Source of the DNA: Actinomycetota bacterium
GTDB taxonomy: Bacteria; Actinomycetota; Thermoleophilia; Solirubrobacterales; Solirubrobacteraceae
Assembly: GCA_009699565.1 (NCBI GenBank)
Contig: WLNX01000030.1
Span: forward strand, 1-12,570
Direction: 5' to 3'
DNA length: 12,570 nt
Part shown: piece by piece, positions 1 through 5,756 of the stretch
Layout: each line of letters starts with the position of its first letter
Numbering within the stretch: position 1 is the stretch's first letter
Made by a program: the position numbers and the translations under genes
The notes under the pieces: generated by a model
The model's input: the letters and a program-made list of their open reading frames with translations, nothing else
What the model was told of the DNA's origin: nothing
Databases searched by the model: none

Positions 1-514
1 TGAATTTGACCGGCTCGTTGACGGGCAGATAGAGACTGTTGGTGTTGACGACACCGGCGTCGGTCTTGGTCGAGAAGGTCCACGCGAACTGGACGCCCGT
101 AACGTTGACGATTGGGGTGCTTTTGGCAGGAGCCGCTTGAATGTCAACCAGCAGGATCGCCGCGTAGGTCGTGAGCGCCGCGATGATGACGGTCGGGAAG
201 GCGGTCCAGATCATCTCCAGCTTCGTGCTGCCGTGAATCGGAGGACCGTCGAGGCCTTCCTCACCCGGGCGTTGGCGCCAGCGCCAGATGCTGAAGAGCA
301 TCATCGTCGTTACGGCAACAAAGATCGGAACGGAGACAATGATCAGCACATTCCAGAAGGTGTCGATCTTTGGAGCGACGTTGGAACCCTGAGCCGGGAA
401 CCAAGGGAGCACGAGGACGATCGCAATTCCGATAACAGAGGCCAGCGCGATGATCGCCAGGAGTACGAGCCAAGTCTTGGCGGTTACAGCCCCTCGATGA
501 GTCTGAGCAGTCAT
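1..514 (-). CDS. Cytochrome c oxidase subunit II, second copy (3' part cut off by window edge)
   Basis: This frame is open from an ATG at 514 to the left edge (171 codons, no stop), so the gene continues outside the window. The product has an N-terminal hydrophobic segment (about residues 15-37), then the two subunit II membrane helices (about 52-76 and 104-124). The second helix is preceded by the family signature KLEMIWTAFPT (residues 98-108). The start of the cupredoxin domain follows, with the aromatic stretch QFAWTF (142-147). CuA ligands would lie beyond the edge, so neither copper binding nor a cytochrome c fusion can be judged. It differs clearly from the complete coxB at 4467-5711, so it is a paralogue that probably opens a second heme-copper oxidase cluster to the left. 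No good ribosome binding site is seen before the ATG. The family call is strong; its enzyme type is unknown. Confidence 0.88.
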   Translation of the reverse strand, partial: MTAQTHRGAVTAKTWLVLLAIIALASVIGIAIVLVLPWFPAQGSNVAPKIDTFWNVLIIVSVPIFVAVTTMMLFSIWRWRQRPGEEGLDGPPIHGSTKLEMIWTAFPTVIIAALTTYAAILLVDIQAAPAKSTPIVNVTGVQFAWTFSTKTDAGVVNTNSLYLPVNEPVKF

Positions 515-556
515 TGGCGCTAAAGATTACCGGTCGCGGGCGACTGCAGGAGTGCT

Positions 557-573
557 CGTCGAAGCGTTCGACG
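557..573. promoter_or_regulatory. Perfect inverted repeat between regulator and second coxB
   Basis: CGTCGAAGCGTTCGACG has 7-base arms around a 3-base centre. It lies in the 80-base gap between the end of the AraC-type gene and the start of the subunit II gene, both on the minus strand. It is not followed by a T-run on either strand, so it is not a classical intrinsic terminator. An operator for the oxidase gene or a weak RNA hairpin is possible. Function is inference. Confidence 0.3.
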
Positions 574-594
574 CATTGCCGCTCACCCGAGCCG

Positions 595-990
595 TCAGGC
601 GGCTTGCGGGACGACCGCCGCAGTCATGCCTTGGCGCCGTAAAGTAAGGCTCTGAGCACGATATTCGGAAGGCGCCTCTCCGTGCCGGCGACGGAAGGCC
701 TTAGCGAACTGGGCGGGCTGGCGGTATCCGACCCGGTTCGCCACGTCCCGAACCGTCAGCTTGCTCTCCGCAAGCAGCTGCGCGGCGTTGTCCATTCGTA
801 CCGCAGTCAGGTATTCGCGGAAAGTGGTGTGGCCGATCTCCGCGAAAGCCCGTTGAAGCTGGCGGCGGGATGAGGCGACGCGATGCGCGATCTCGTCGAG
901 GCCCAGCTCGTCTCCGTACTCGACCTCGACGATGGCTTTCACTTCTTCGAAGAGTTGTTGGCGGAGCATGATCGTCGAGGCCCTTTTCAT
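595..990 (-). CDS. AraC-type helix-turn-helix transcriptional regulator, DNA-binding domain only
   Basis: The product of about 131 residues is essentially a single AraC/XylS DNA-binding domain with two helix-turn-helix units. The first contains LDEIAHRVASSRRQLQRAF and the second VRDVANRVGYRQPAQFAKAF, closing with the family PSEYR signature. There is no ligand-binding N-terminal domain, so it is of the compact MarA/SoxS-like size. The start is uncertain: ATG at 990 is chosen. ATG at 969 and GTG at 1068 are also in frame, and none has a convincing ribosome binding site. It sits upstream of the second oxidase subunit II gene on the same strand and divergent from the CBS protein, so control of one or both is plausible. 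An 18-base imperfect palindrome lies just before the chosen start. The family is certain; the regulon is not known. Confidence 0.85.
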   Translation of the reverse strand: MKRASTIMLRQQLFEEVKAIVEVEYGDELGLDEIAHRVASSRRQLQRAFAEIGHTTFREYLTAVRMDNAAQLLAESKLTVRDVANRVGYRQPAQFAKAFRRRHGEAPSEYRAQSLTLRRQGMTAAVVPQAA

Positions 991-992
991 AG

Positions 993-1010
993 TGCCCGGA
1001 ATACGGGGCA
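993..1010. promoter_or_regulatory. Imperfect palindrome upstream of the AraC-type gene
   Basis: TGCCCGGAATACGGGGCA matches its own reverse complement at 14 of 18 positions, with outer arms TGCCC and GGGCA. It lies directly upstream of the ATG at 990, in the divergent region shared with the CBS-domain gene. The position fits an operator (possibly autoregulatory), but AraC-family proteins often bind direct rather than inverted sites, so the partner protein is unknown. Confidence 0.3.
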
Positions 1011-1033
1011 GCCTCGGTGTTGGATTACCACGC

Positions 1034-1062
1034 TTGCGCCGCGCGGTTGCCGGGGTTATGTT
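1034..1062 (+). promoter_or_regulatory. Weak candidate promoter for the CBS-domain gene
   Basis: TTGCGC (1034-1039) and TATGTT (1057-1062) are separated by 17 bases and point towards the start codon at 1095. The match to the housekeeping consensus is only partial (three and four of six). The spacing and position are right, but such matches also occur by chance. Confidence 0.22.
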
Positions 1063-1094
1063 CGTCACAGTCGGTCAAGCGATCGGGGGAAGGA

Positions 1095-1499
1095 ATGAAC
1101 GTCAGCGAAGCGATGAGCACTTCGGTCCTGACAGTCGGACCTGGGCACAGGTTGCGCGAGGTTGCGCGGCTGATGCGCGAGCGTCACATTGGTTCCGCCG
1201 TCGTGCTCGACCCCGAGGGTCCCGGGCACGGAATAATCACCGAGCGCGACATCCTAAATTCGATCGGAGCGGGAGAGTCGCCGGACGAGGAGGTCGTCGC
1301 AGCCCACATGGCACCCGACATCGTCTTCGCCCACCCGGAATGGTCGCTGGACGAAGCGGCGGCAACGATGATCCATCACGGTTTTCGCCATCTGGCAGTG
1401 ATCAACGGCGGCGAGCTGGCCGGGATGCTGTCGATGCGCGACTTGGTGCGCTGCTACGTGGAGGACGCCGGGTCGGCGCCCAAAACCGGAGAGCTCTAG
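1095..1499 (+). CDS. Two-CBS-domain protein
   Basis: The product of 134 residues is a bare pair of CBS domains (a Bateman module): CBS1 about residues 7-57, ending GIITERD (47-52), and CBS2 about 70-121, with GMLSMRD (110-116). Both end motifs have the Asp that commonly contacts the ribose of adenine nucleotides. Such modules usually bind AMP, ATP, NAD or SAM and regulate a partner, but no enzymatic domain is attached here. The start at 1095 is chosen because GGGGGAAGGA lies immediately upstream and the first CBS domain begins right after it. The gene is divergent from the AraC-type regulator. It ends in the palindromic tetramer CTAG, which is also the stop of the opposing 74-residue membrane protein. 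A sensor of adenylate state next to oxidase genes is an attractive inference, but not shown. Confidence 0.88.
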   Translation: MNVSEAMSTSVLTVGPGHRLREVARLMRERHIGSAVVLDPEGPGHGIITERDILNSIGAGESPDEEVVAAHMAPDIVFAHPEWSLDEAAATMIHHGFRHLAVINGGELAGMLSMRDLVRCYVEDAGSAPKTGEL

Positions 1500-1720
1500 T
1501 CGTCGTGGGATGTGGGGAGTTCGCGATACTCGCGGACCGAGCCACGGATCCAGCCGAAGATTGCCGCGACCATCAGCAAGAGCCCGATCACGCTCAGCGG
1601 GTACATGCCGAGTACGCCGATCAGGAGCAGTGAGAGGCCGACGGCTATCAGAATCGGCTGGAGGCTGCCCTGAGGAAGACGGATTCGCTCCCCTGCCGGG
1701 TTTGGGCTCTGCTCGCTCAT
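1496..1720 (-). CDS. Small two-helix membrane protein, probable cytochrome c oxidase subunit IV-like
   Basis: The product of 74 residues has a polar N-terminus, two predicted membrane helices (about 20-40 and 43-59) and a charged C-terminus (WIRGSVREYRELP, 57-69). The segment LPQGSLQPILIAVGLSLLL (15-33) resembles the LPxxSxxPxxxAxGL pattern I associate with small subunit IV-type modules of bacterial aa3/caa3 oxidases. It is the last gene of the coxB-coxA-ctaB operon. Its ATG overlaps the stop of the 36-residue gene before it (ATGA), indicating translational coupling. Its own stop overlaps that of the convergent CBS gene. The gene is real by context and coupling; the subunit IV role is inferred from pattern and position, since classical actinobacterial subunit IV is larger with four helices. 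Confidence 0.72.
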   Translation of the reverse strand: MSEQSPNPAGERIRLPQGSLQPILIAVGLSLLLIGVLGMYPLSVIGLLLMVAAIFGWIRGSVREYRELPTSHDD

Positions 1721-1827
1721 GAAACGTAGAGGGCAGCAGCGACGAATGACAGTCCGAACATCACGAAGCCAACTGCCGTAATGAGCAGTCCTGCACGGTT
1801 GTTCTTTCTTGCGAGGTTCTTGTCCAT
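1717..1827 (-). CDS. 36-residue single-span membrane peptide in the oxidase operon
   Basis: A short ORF not found by a typical length cut-off. It has an ATG at 1827, a strong Shine-Dalgarno GGAGGAG (1841-1835) seven bases upstream, and a TGA that overlaps the ATG of the next gene (ATGA). The peptide has a basic N-terminus (MDKNLARKNNR), then one hydrophobic helix (about residues 13-34) with little tail, giving a probable N-in, C-out topology. It starts 18 bases after the ctaB stop. Size and topology recall the tiny accessory subunits of heme-copper oxidases (subunit IIa or CcoQ-like), but I do not recognise a specific family. A small structural or assembly subunit of the caa3 oxidase is the best guess. 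Confidence 0.7.
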   Translation of the reverse strand: MDKNLARKNNRAGLLITAVGFVMFGLSFVAAALYVS

Positions 1828-1834
1828 TTGATTA

Positions 1835-1841
1835 CTCCTCC
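1835..1841 (-). promoter_or_regulatory. Strong ribosome binding site for the 36-residue peptide
   Basis: GGAGGAG on the minus strand lies seven bases before the ATG at 1827. It is the best Shine-Dalgarno match in the left half of the window and is the main evidence that the very short ORF is translated. Confidence 0.75.
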
Positions 1842-1845
1842 GACC

Positions 1846-2754
1846 CTAGAGCCAGACATCCACAACCATAGCGGCGAACAGGGCGGCGAGGTAAAGAAGC
1901 GAGAACAGGTAGAGGCGGAGCGCCGACGCGCGGTCGGCCCTGCGACGGAGCTGCACTGCCATCACGATCAGGGTCATGCCGAGTCCGAGCGAGACAACTA
2001 GGTAGGGAACGCCCAAGCCGCCGGCACAGAACGGAAGCTGCGAGACGGCGTAGAGAAGGACCGAGTAGAGGAGGATCTGACGCCGCGTCTCGTCTTCTCC
2101 GCGGACGACCGGAAGCATCGGGATGCCAGCCGCCTCATAATCGTCCTTCATCAGGAGGCTCAGGGCCCAGAAGTGAGGGGGGGTCCAGAAGAAGACGATG
2201 AAGAAGAGGAAGATTGCCAGCCCGCTCAGTGATCCCGTGACGGCGGCCCAGCCAACCAGCGGCGGAATTGCGCCCGCGGCGCCTCCCCAGATGATGTTCT
2301 GCCAGGTGCTCCGCTTCAGCCACATCGTGTAGCCGACCGCGTAACCGAGGAAACCAGCGAACGAGAGCGCTGCGGCCAGCGGATTGACGAGGAGCGCAAG
2401 CCACAGCAACGAGGCGATCCCCAGGCCGATGCCGAAGGTGAGAGCTGCTCGTGGCGAGACGCGTCCGGATGCGACAGGCCGGTCTGCCGTCCGCTCCATC
2501 AGCAGGTCCACGTCACGGTCGTACCAATGGTTGATTGCCCCGGAGCCGCCGGCCGACATTGCTCCGCCGATCAGAGTCGCAAGGATCAGGCCGACAGATG
2601 GCCGTCCGGCGATCAGCATTGCTGCCAGAGTCGTAAACAGCAGCAGGCTCTGGACCTTTGGCTTGGTTAGGGCAACGTAGTCGTTGACGCGCTGACGTGC
2701 CGCCGAGGGGGCGACCGCTGCCACTGAACCGCTGCTTGGGGCTACTGCGGGCAC
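1846..2754 (-). CDS. ctaB: Protoheme IX farnesyltransferase (heme O synthase)
   Basis: A UbiA-family membrane prenyltransferase that adds a farnesyl group to heme B, giving heme O, the precursor of the heme A needed by the oxidase encoded next to it. The prenyl-diphosphate/Mg motif appears as NHWYDRDVD, with Asn75, Asp79 and Asp83. The conserved cytoplasmic loop DDYEAAGIPMLPVVRG follows the FWTPPHFWAL helix. About eight hydrophobic segments run to the C-terminus. The start is uncertain: the frame is open back into coxA, but that extension is Arg/Ser-rich shadow sequence. The GTG at 2754, 10 bases after the coxA stop, gives 302 residues, a normal family length; a GTG at 2724 is also possible. 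Neither has a clear ribosome binding site, so coupling to coxA translation is likely. Heme A synthase (ctaA) is not in the window. Confidence 0.93.
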   Translation of the reverse strand: MPAVAPSSGSVAAVAPSAARQRVNDYVALTKPKVQSLLLFTTLAAMLIAGRPSVGLILATLIGGAMSAGGSGAINHWYDRDVDLLMERTADRPVASGRVSPRAALTFGIGLGIASLLWLALLVNPLAAALSFAGFLGYAVGYTMWLKRSTWQNIIWGGAAGAIPPLVGWAAVTGSLSGLAIFLFFIVFFWTPPHFWALSLLMKDDYEAAGIPMLPVVRGEDETRRQILLYSVLLYAVSQLPFCAGGLGVPYLVVSLGLGMTLIVMAVQLRRRADRASALRLYLFSLLYLAALFAAMVVDVWL

Positions 2755-2764
2755 GACCTGTCCA

Positions 2765-4459
2765 CTAGCTCCCGGCCGCCGTGCCTGCCTCTTCAGGGAC
2801 GCGGTCCTGCCGCGCAATCTGACGGCGGATGTCCTGCATCGGCTCGACCGAACGGATCCGCGGCACAACGTCGAAGTTGTTGACCGGGGGAGGCGACGGG
2901 GTGAACCATTCAAGCGTGTTGCCGCGCCACGGATCGGGGCCGGCCTTTGCCCCGCTGCGGAGGCCCTTGACGATGTTGACGATCGTCAAAAGAACGCCGA
3001 GCGCGAGGATGAACGAGCCGATCGTTGAGATCATGTTGTAGAGCCCGAGGTTGTTGACATCGGCGTACTCGTAGACCCGTCGCGGCATCCCGCTCAACCC
3101 TGCCGAGTGCTGGATCAGGAACGTGATCCAGAAGCCCGAGAGCGTCAGTGCGAAGCTGACCTTGCCGAGCTTTTCGTCAAGCAGGCGGCCCGTGATCTTC
3201 GGGAACCAGTAGTAGATGCCGGCCATCAGGGCGAAGACTGCGCCGCCGACGATCGTGTAATGGAAGTGGGCGACAACGAAGTAAGTGTCGTGGAGCTGCC
3301 AGTCAACCGGGAATGTGGCGAGGAAGATTCCCGTGATGCCGCCAAGAAGGAATGTTGCGAGGAAGCCAAGCGAGTAGAGCATCGACACTGGAAACTCGAT
3401 CGCTCCCCGCCACATCGTGAAGATCCAGTTGAAGATCTTCACTCCCGTTGGGATCGCGACGAGGTACGTGCCGAGCATGAAGAAGACCAGCAGGAAGAAC
3501 GGGAGAGGGACCGTGAACATGTGGTGGGCCCACACCAGCGTCCCGATGACGGCGATAGCCAGTGTGGCCGCGACGATCGCCTTGTATCCGAAGATCGGCT
3601 TGCGCGAGAACACCGGCAGAATCTCGGAGATGATCCCGAACCCTGGCAGAACGAGGATGTAGACCTCGGGGTGGCCAAAGAACCAGAAGAGGTGCTGCCA
3701 AAGCAGGGGCGAGCCGCCGTTGGTCGGGTCGTAGAAGTGGGTGCCGAAGTGGCGGTCGGTCAGCAGCAGCGTCACCGCTCCAGCAATCACGGGGATCGAG
3801 ATGATCAGCAGTATTGACTGAACGAGCATCGTCCAGACGTACAGCGGAACGCGGCCCCAGCTCATGCCGGGCGCGCGCATGTTGGTGATGGTGACGAAGA
3901 GGTTGAGTGCTCCGATGAATGAAGTGACGCCCGTCAGGTGGACCAGGAAGATCCAAGAATCGACTCCGTTGGACGGCGAGAAGGCGGTCTCGGAGAGCGG
4001 GGCGTAACAGGTCCAACCGCACTCCGCTGGGCTGAAGAGAAGTGATCCGTAAAAGACGATTCCGCCGGCGATGAACAGCCAAAAGGAGAGGGCGTTCAGC
4101 TTCGGAAAGGCCATGTCGCGGGCGCCGATCATGAGCGGGACGATGTAATTGGCAAGCCCGACGATCATCGGCATCAGGAAGAGGAAGACCATCGTGGTGC
4201 CGTGCATCGTGAAAAGCGCGTTGTAGGTCTGCGGCGAAAGCAGCGTGTTGTCGGGAACTGCGAGCTGCAGGCGAATCAGCAGTGCCTCGACACCGCCAAT
4301 TACGAGGAACATCCAAGCGGCGACCATGTACATGATCCCGATCCGCTTGTGGTCGGTTGTCGTGAGCCAAGCGAGCCATCCGCTCTGCGGCGGCTTGGCC
4401 GAGTCGACGACGATCTCCGGAACGGCGGTCTGCGGGGCTGAGGATGTTGCTGATGTCAT
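2765..4459 (-). CDS. coxA: Cytochrome c oxidase subunit I
   Basis: The catalytic subunit, which reduces oxygen to water at the heme a3-CuB centre and pumps protons. At 564 residues with about 12 membrane helices it is of normal length. Visible ligands are His86 and His400 (heme a), His398 (heme a3), and His263, His312 and His313 (CuB). Tyr267 in GHPEVY is the expected crosslinked tyrosine. The D-channel residues Asp115 and Asn122 and the channel-end Glu265 are present, as is the K-channel Lys341 (PTGVKIFNW), so this is an A1-type proton-pumping oxidase. It starts seven bases after the coxB TGA; a GGGAAG overlapping that stop serves as ribosome binding site. The C-terminus is short and hydrophilic, without a fused subunit III. 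The name ctaD is also used for this gene. Confidence 0.97.
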   Translation of the reverse strand: MTSATSSAPQTAVPEIVVDSAKPPQSGWLAWLTTTDHKRIGIMYMVAAWMFLVIGGVEALLIRLQLAVPDNTLLSPQTYNALFTMHGTTMVFLFLMPMIVGLANYIVPLMIGARDMAFPKLNALSFWLFIAGGIVFYGSLLFSPAECGWTCYAPLSETAFSPSNGVDSWIFLVHLTGVTSFIGALNLFVTITNMRAPGMSWGRVPLYVWTMLVQSILLIISIPVIAGAVTLLLTDRHFGTHFYDPTNGGSPLLWQHLFWFFGHPEVYILVLPGFGIISEILPVFSRKPIFGYKAIVAATLAIAVIGTLVWAHHMFTVPLPFFLLVFFMLGTYLVAIPTGVKIFNWIFTMWRGAIEFPVSMLYSLGFLATFLLGGITGIFLATFPVDWQLHDTYFVVAHFHYTIVGGAVFALMAGIYYWFPKITGRLLDEKLGKVSFALTLSGFWITFLIQHSAGLSGMPRRVYEYADVNNLGLYNMISTIGSFILALGVLLTIVNIVKGLRSGAKAGPDPWRGNTLEWFTPSPPPVNNFDVVPRIRSVEPMQDIRRQIARQDRVPEEAGTAAGS

Positions 4460-4466
4460 CTGCTGG

Positions 4467-5711
4467 TCACTTCCCGTGTACGGCTTCGTCGATGTACTTG
4501 ACCAACGCGTTGAGCTGAGCGCTTGTCAGCGTCTTCCCGTAGTTGAGCGGCATGATTCCCTTTGCGTAGCCCTTGGCGATCTCTTTGTTCGGGTAGAGGA
4601 TCGACTCCTTGATCATTGCTGCGTTGTCCGGCTTCAGGACGACGTCAAGGTTGGGGCCAACCGCGGCGTTGCTGCCGGCATCCTTAAGCGCGTGGCAGGA
4701 GCCGCACGCCAGCGCGCCGGTTGCGGGAACCCCAGCGACGAAGATCTTCTTGCCGTCGATTGCCGCTGCTGGAGCAGGTACCGCCTTGACGGCAGGCTCG
4801 CTCGGCATCGCCTTCGCGGCTGCTTCCTGCTTGGCCAGCAGCGCATTTCGGGCCGTCGCAGCGTCCTGCTTGGCGGCAGCAATGGCGGCCTTCTGTTCTG
4901 CGTACCAGACGCGGAAGGCGGCCGGTGAGACGGCTTTGACAGAAGCGATCATCGTTGCGTGGCCACGACCGCAGAGCTCTGCGCACTGTCCTCGGTAGAC
5001 GCCGGGCTCGGAGATCTTGAACCAGGTGTAGTTCGTGTAGCCCGGGACTGCGTCAAATTTGCCGCCGAGGTCCGGGATCCACCAGGAGTGCTGAACATCC
5101 TGTGCGCGGATGCGCAGCGAGACGGTGGTTCCGGTAGGCACGACCATCTGCTCGTAAGAGAAGACGTTGTTGAGGCTGTTGGTGTCGGCGTCGGCGTAGC
5201 TGTAACGCCAGAGGTATTGCTGTCCGGTGACGTCGATGTTGAGCGAACGGCCATTCGGCGGGATTGCCGGCTTCGCTGGACCGGGGGTGAACGACGCGTT
5301 CCTTGGGGAAGAAACTCCATTGGCGTCGGAGTTCGGAGGATTCCTGATCTGGTCGAGCTTGAGGAATGTGACGAGCGAGATCAATACAAGTACTAGAGCC
5401 GCTCCAACTGTCCAGCCGATCTCGAGGCGGTTGTTGCCCTTGGTCTGCTGGGCTTCGACTCCGGGGCGGGCTCGGAAGCGATAGACGGTGAAGGCGATCA
5501 GCCCGCCGACCCCGACGAAGATGATCAGGGCGATCGCAAAAATGAGGAAGTAGAGCGAACGGATGCCCTCGGCATTGGGCGAACCGCCTGCCGAGTCCGG
5601 TCCCAAGACTCCGGCGAGAGCAGTTGACGCCGGCGCGAGAACGCAGCCGACGACGACAATCGCGCCGAGGAGGCTGGTCTGAGCTGGACGGGAACGAATC
5701 AAGGCGCGCAC
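4467..5711 (-). CDS. coxB: Cytochrome c oxidase subunit II with fused cytochrome c domain (caa3 type)
   Basis: The electron-entry subunit. An N-terminal signal segment (about 12-33) either ends at an ALA-G signal-peptidase site (31-34) or at a lipobox-like VVGC (Cys23). Two membrane helices follow (about 53-76 and 99-118). The cupredoxin domain carries the full CuA set: His208, Cys243, Glu245, Cys247, His251 and Met254. After an Ala/Lys-rich, probably helical linker (about 265-315) comes a class I cytochrome c domain with heme site CGSCH (336-340) and axial Met387 in GIMPLNYG. The fusion lets soluble or membrane cytochrome c pass electrons directly, as in caa3 oxidases of Bacillus and Thermus. 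The start is GTG at 5711, with AGGA about 11 bases upstream inside an imperfect palindrome. It is the first cox gene of the operon. Confidence 0.96.
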   Translation of the reverse strand: MRALIRSRPAQTSLLGAIVVVGCVLAPASTALAGVLGPDSAGGSPNAEGIRSLYFLIFAIALIIFVGVGGLIAFTVYRFRARPGVEAQQTKGNNRLEIGWTVGAALVLVLISLVTFLKLDQIRNPPNSDANGVSSPRNASFTPGPAKPAIPPNGRSLNIDVTGQQYLWRYSYADADTNSLNNVFSYEQMVVPTGTTVSLRIRAQDVQHSWWIPDLGGKFDAVPGYTNYTWFKISEPGVYRGQCAELCGRGHATMIASVKAVSPAAFRVWYAEQKAAIAAAKQDAATARNALLAKQEAAAKAMPSEPAVKAVPAPAAAIDGKKIFVAGVPATGALACGSCHALKDAGSNAAVGPNLDVVLKPDNAAMIKESILYPNKEIAKGYAKGIMPLNYGKTLTSAQLNALVKYIDEAVHGK

Positions 5712-5719
5712 GGAATGAT

Positions 5720-5737
5720 GAATCCTATAAAGGAATC
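5720..5737. promoter_or_regulatory. Imperfect palindrome in the leader of coxB
   Basis: GAATCCTATAAAGGAATC matches its reverse complement at 14 of 18 positions. It is unusually AT-rich for this DNA and sits 9-26 bases upstream of the coxB GTG, within the 45-base gap after the upstream enoyl-CoA hydratase-family gene. It could be an operator, or a -10-like TATA box with the coxB ribosome binding site (AGGA) embedded in it. Function is inference. Confidence 0.3.
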
Positions 5738-5756
5738 GGACAACAGGAGGTGCGCC

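Noticed and set aside
137..523. 128-codon plus-strand frame at the left edge
   Set aside because: Antisense to the subunit II gene, which has strong family motifs; the product is charged shadow sequence.
557..573. Intrinsic terminator reading of the inverted repeat
   Set aside because: No T-run follows on either strand and the loop/stem is short, so it is listed only as a possible operator.
932..1633. 233-codon plus-strand frame across the regulator/CBS region
   Set aside because: It overlaps the CBS gene in another frame and the ends of two other genes; Arg/Gly-rich with no recognisable domain.
2755..2913. N-terminal extension of ctaB into coxA
   Set aside because: The extra residues are Arg/Ser-rich and overlap the coxA C-terminus. 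Starting after the coxA stop gives a normal heme O synthase length.
3107..3817. 236-codon open frame on the plus strand
   Set aside because: Antisense to coxA; highly charged product (Asp, Glu, Arg) that mirrors hydrophobic codons on the other strand.
3303..4379. 358-codon open frame on the minus strand inside coxA
   Set aside because: Same strand, different frame from a certain coxA; the product is Arg/His/Pro-rich low-complexity shadow.
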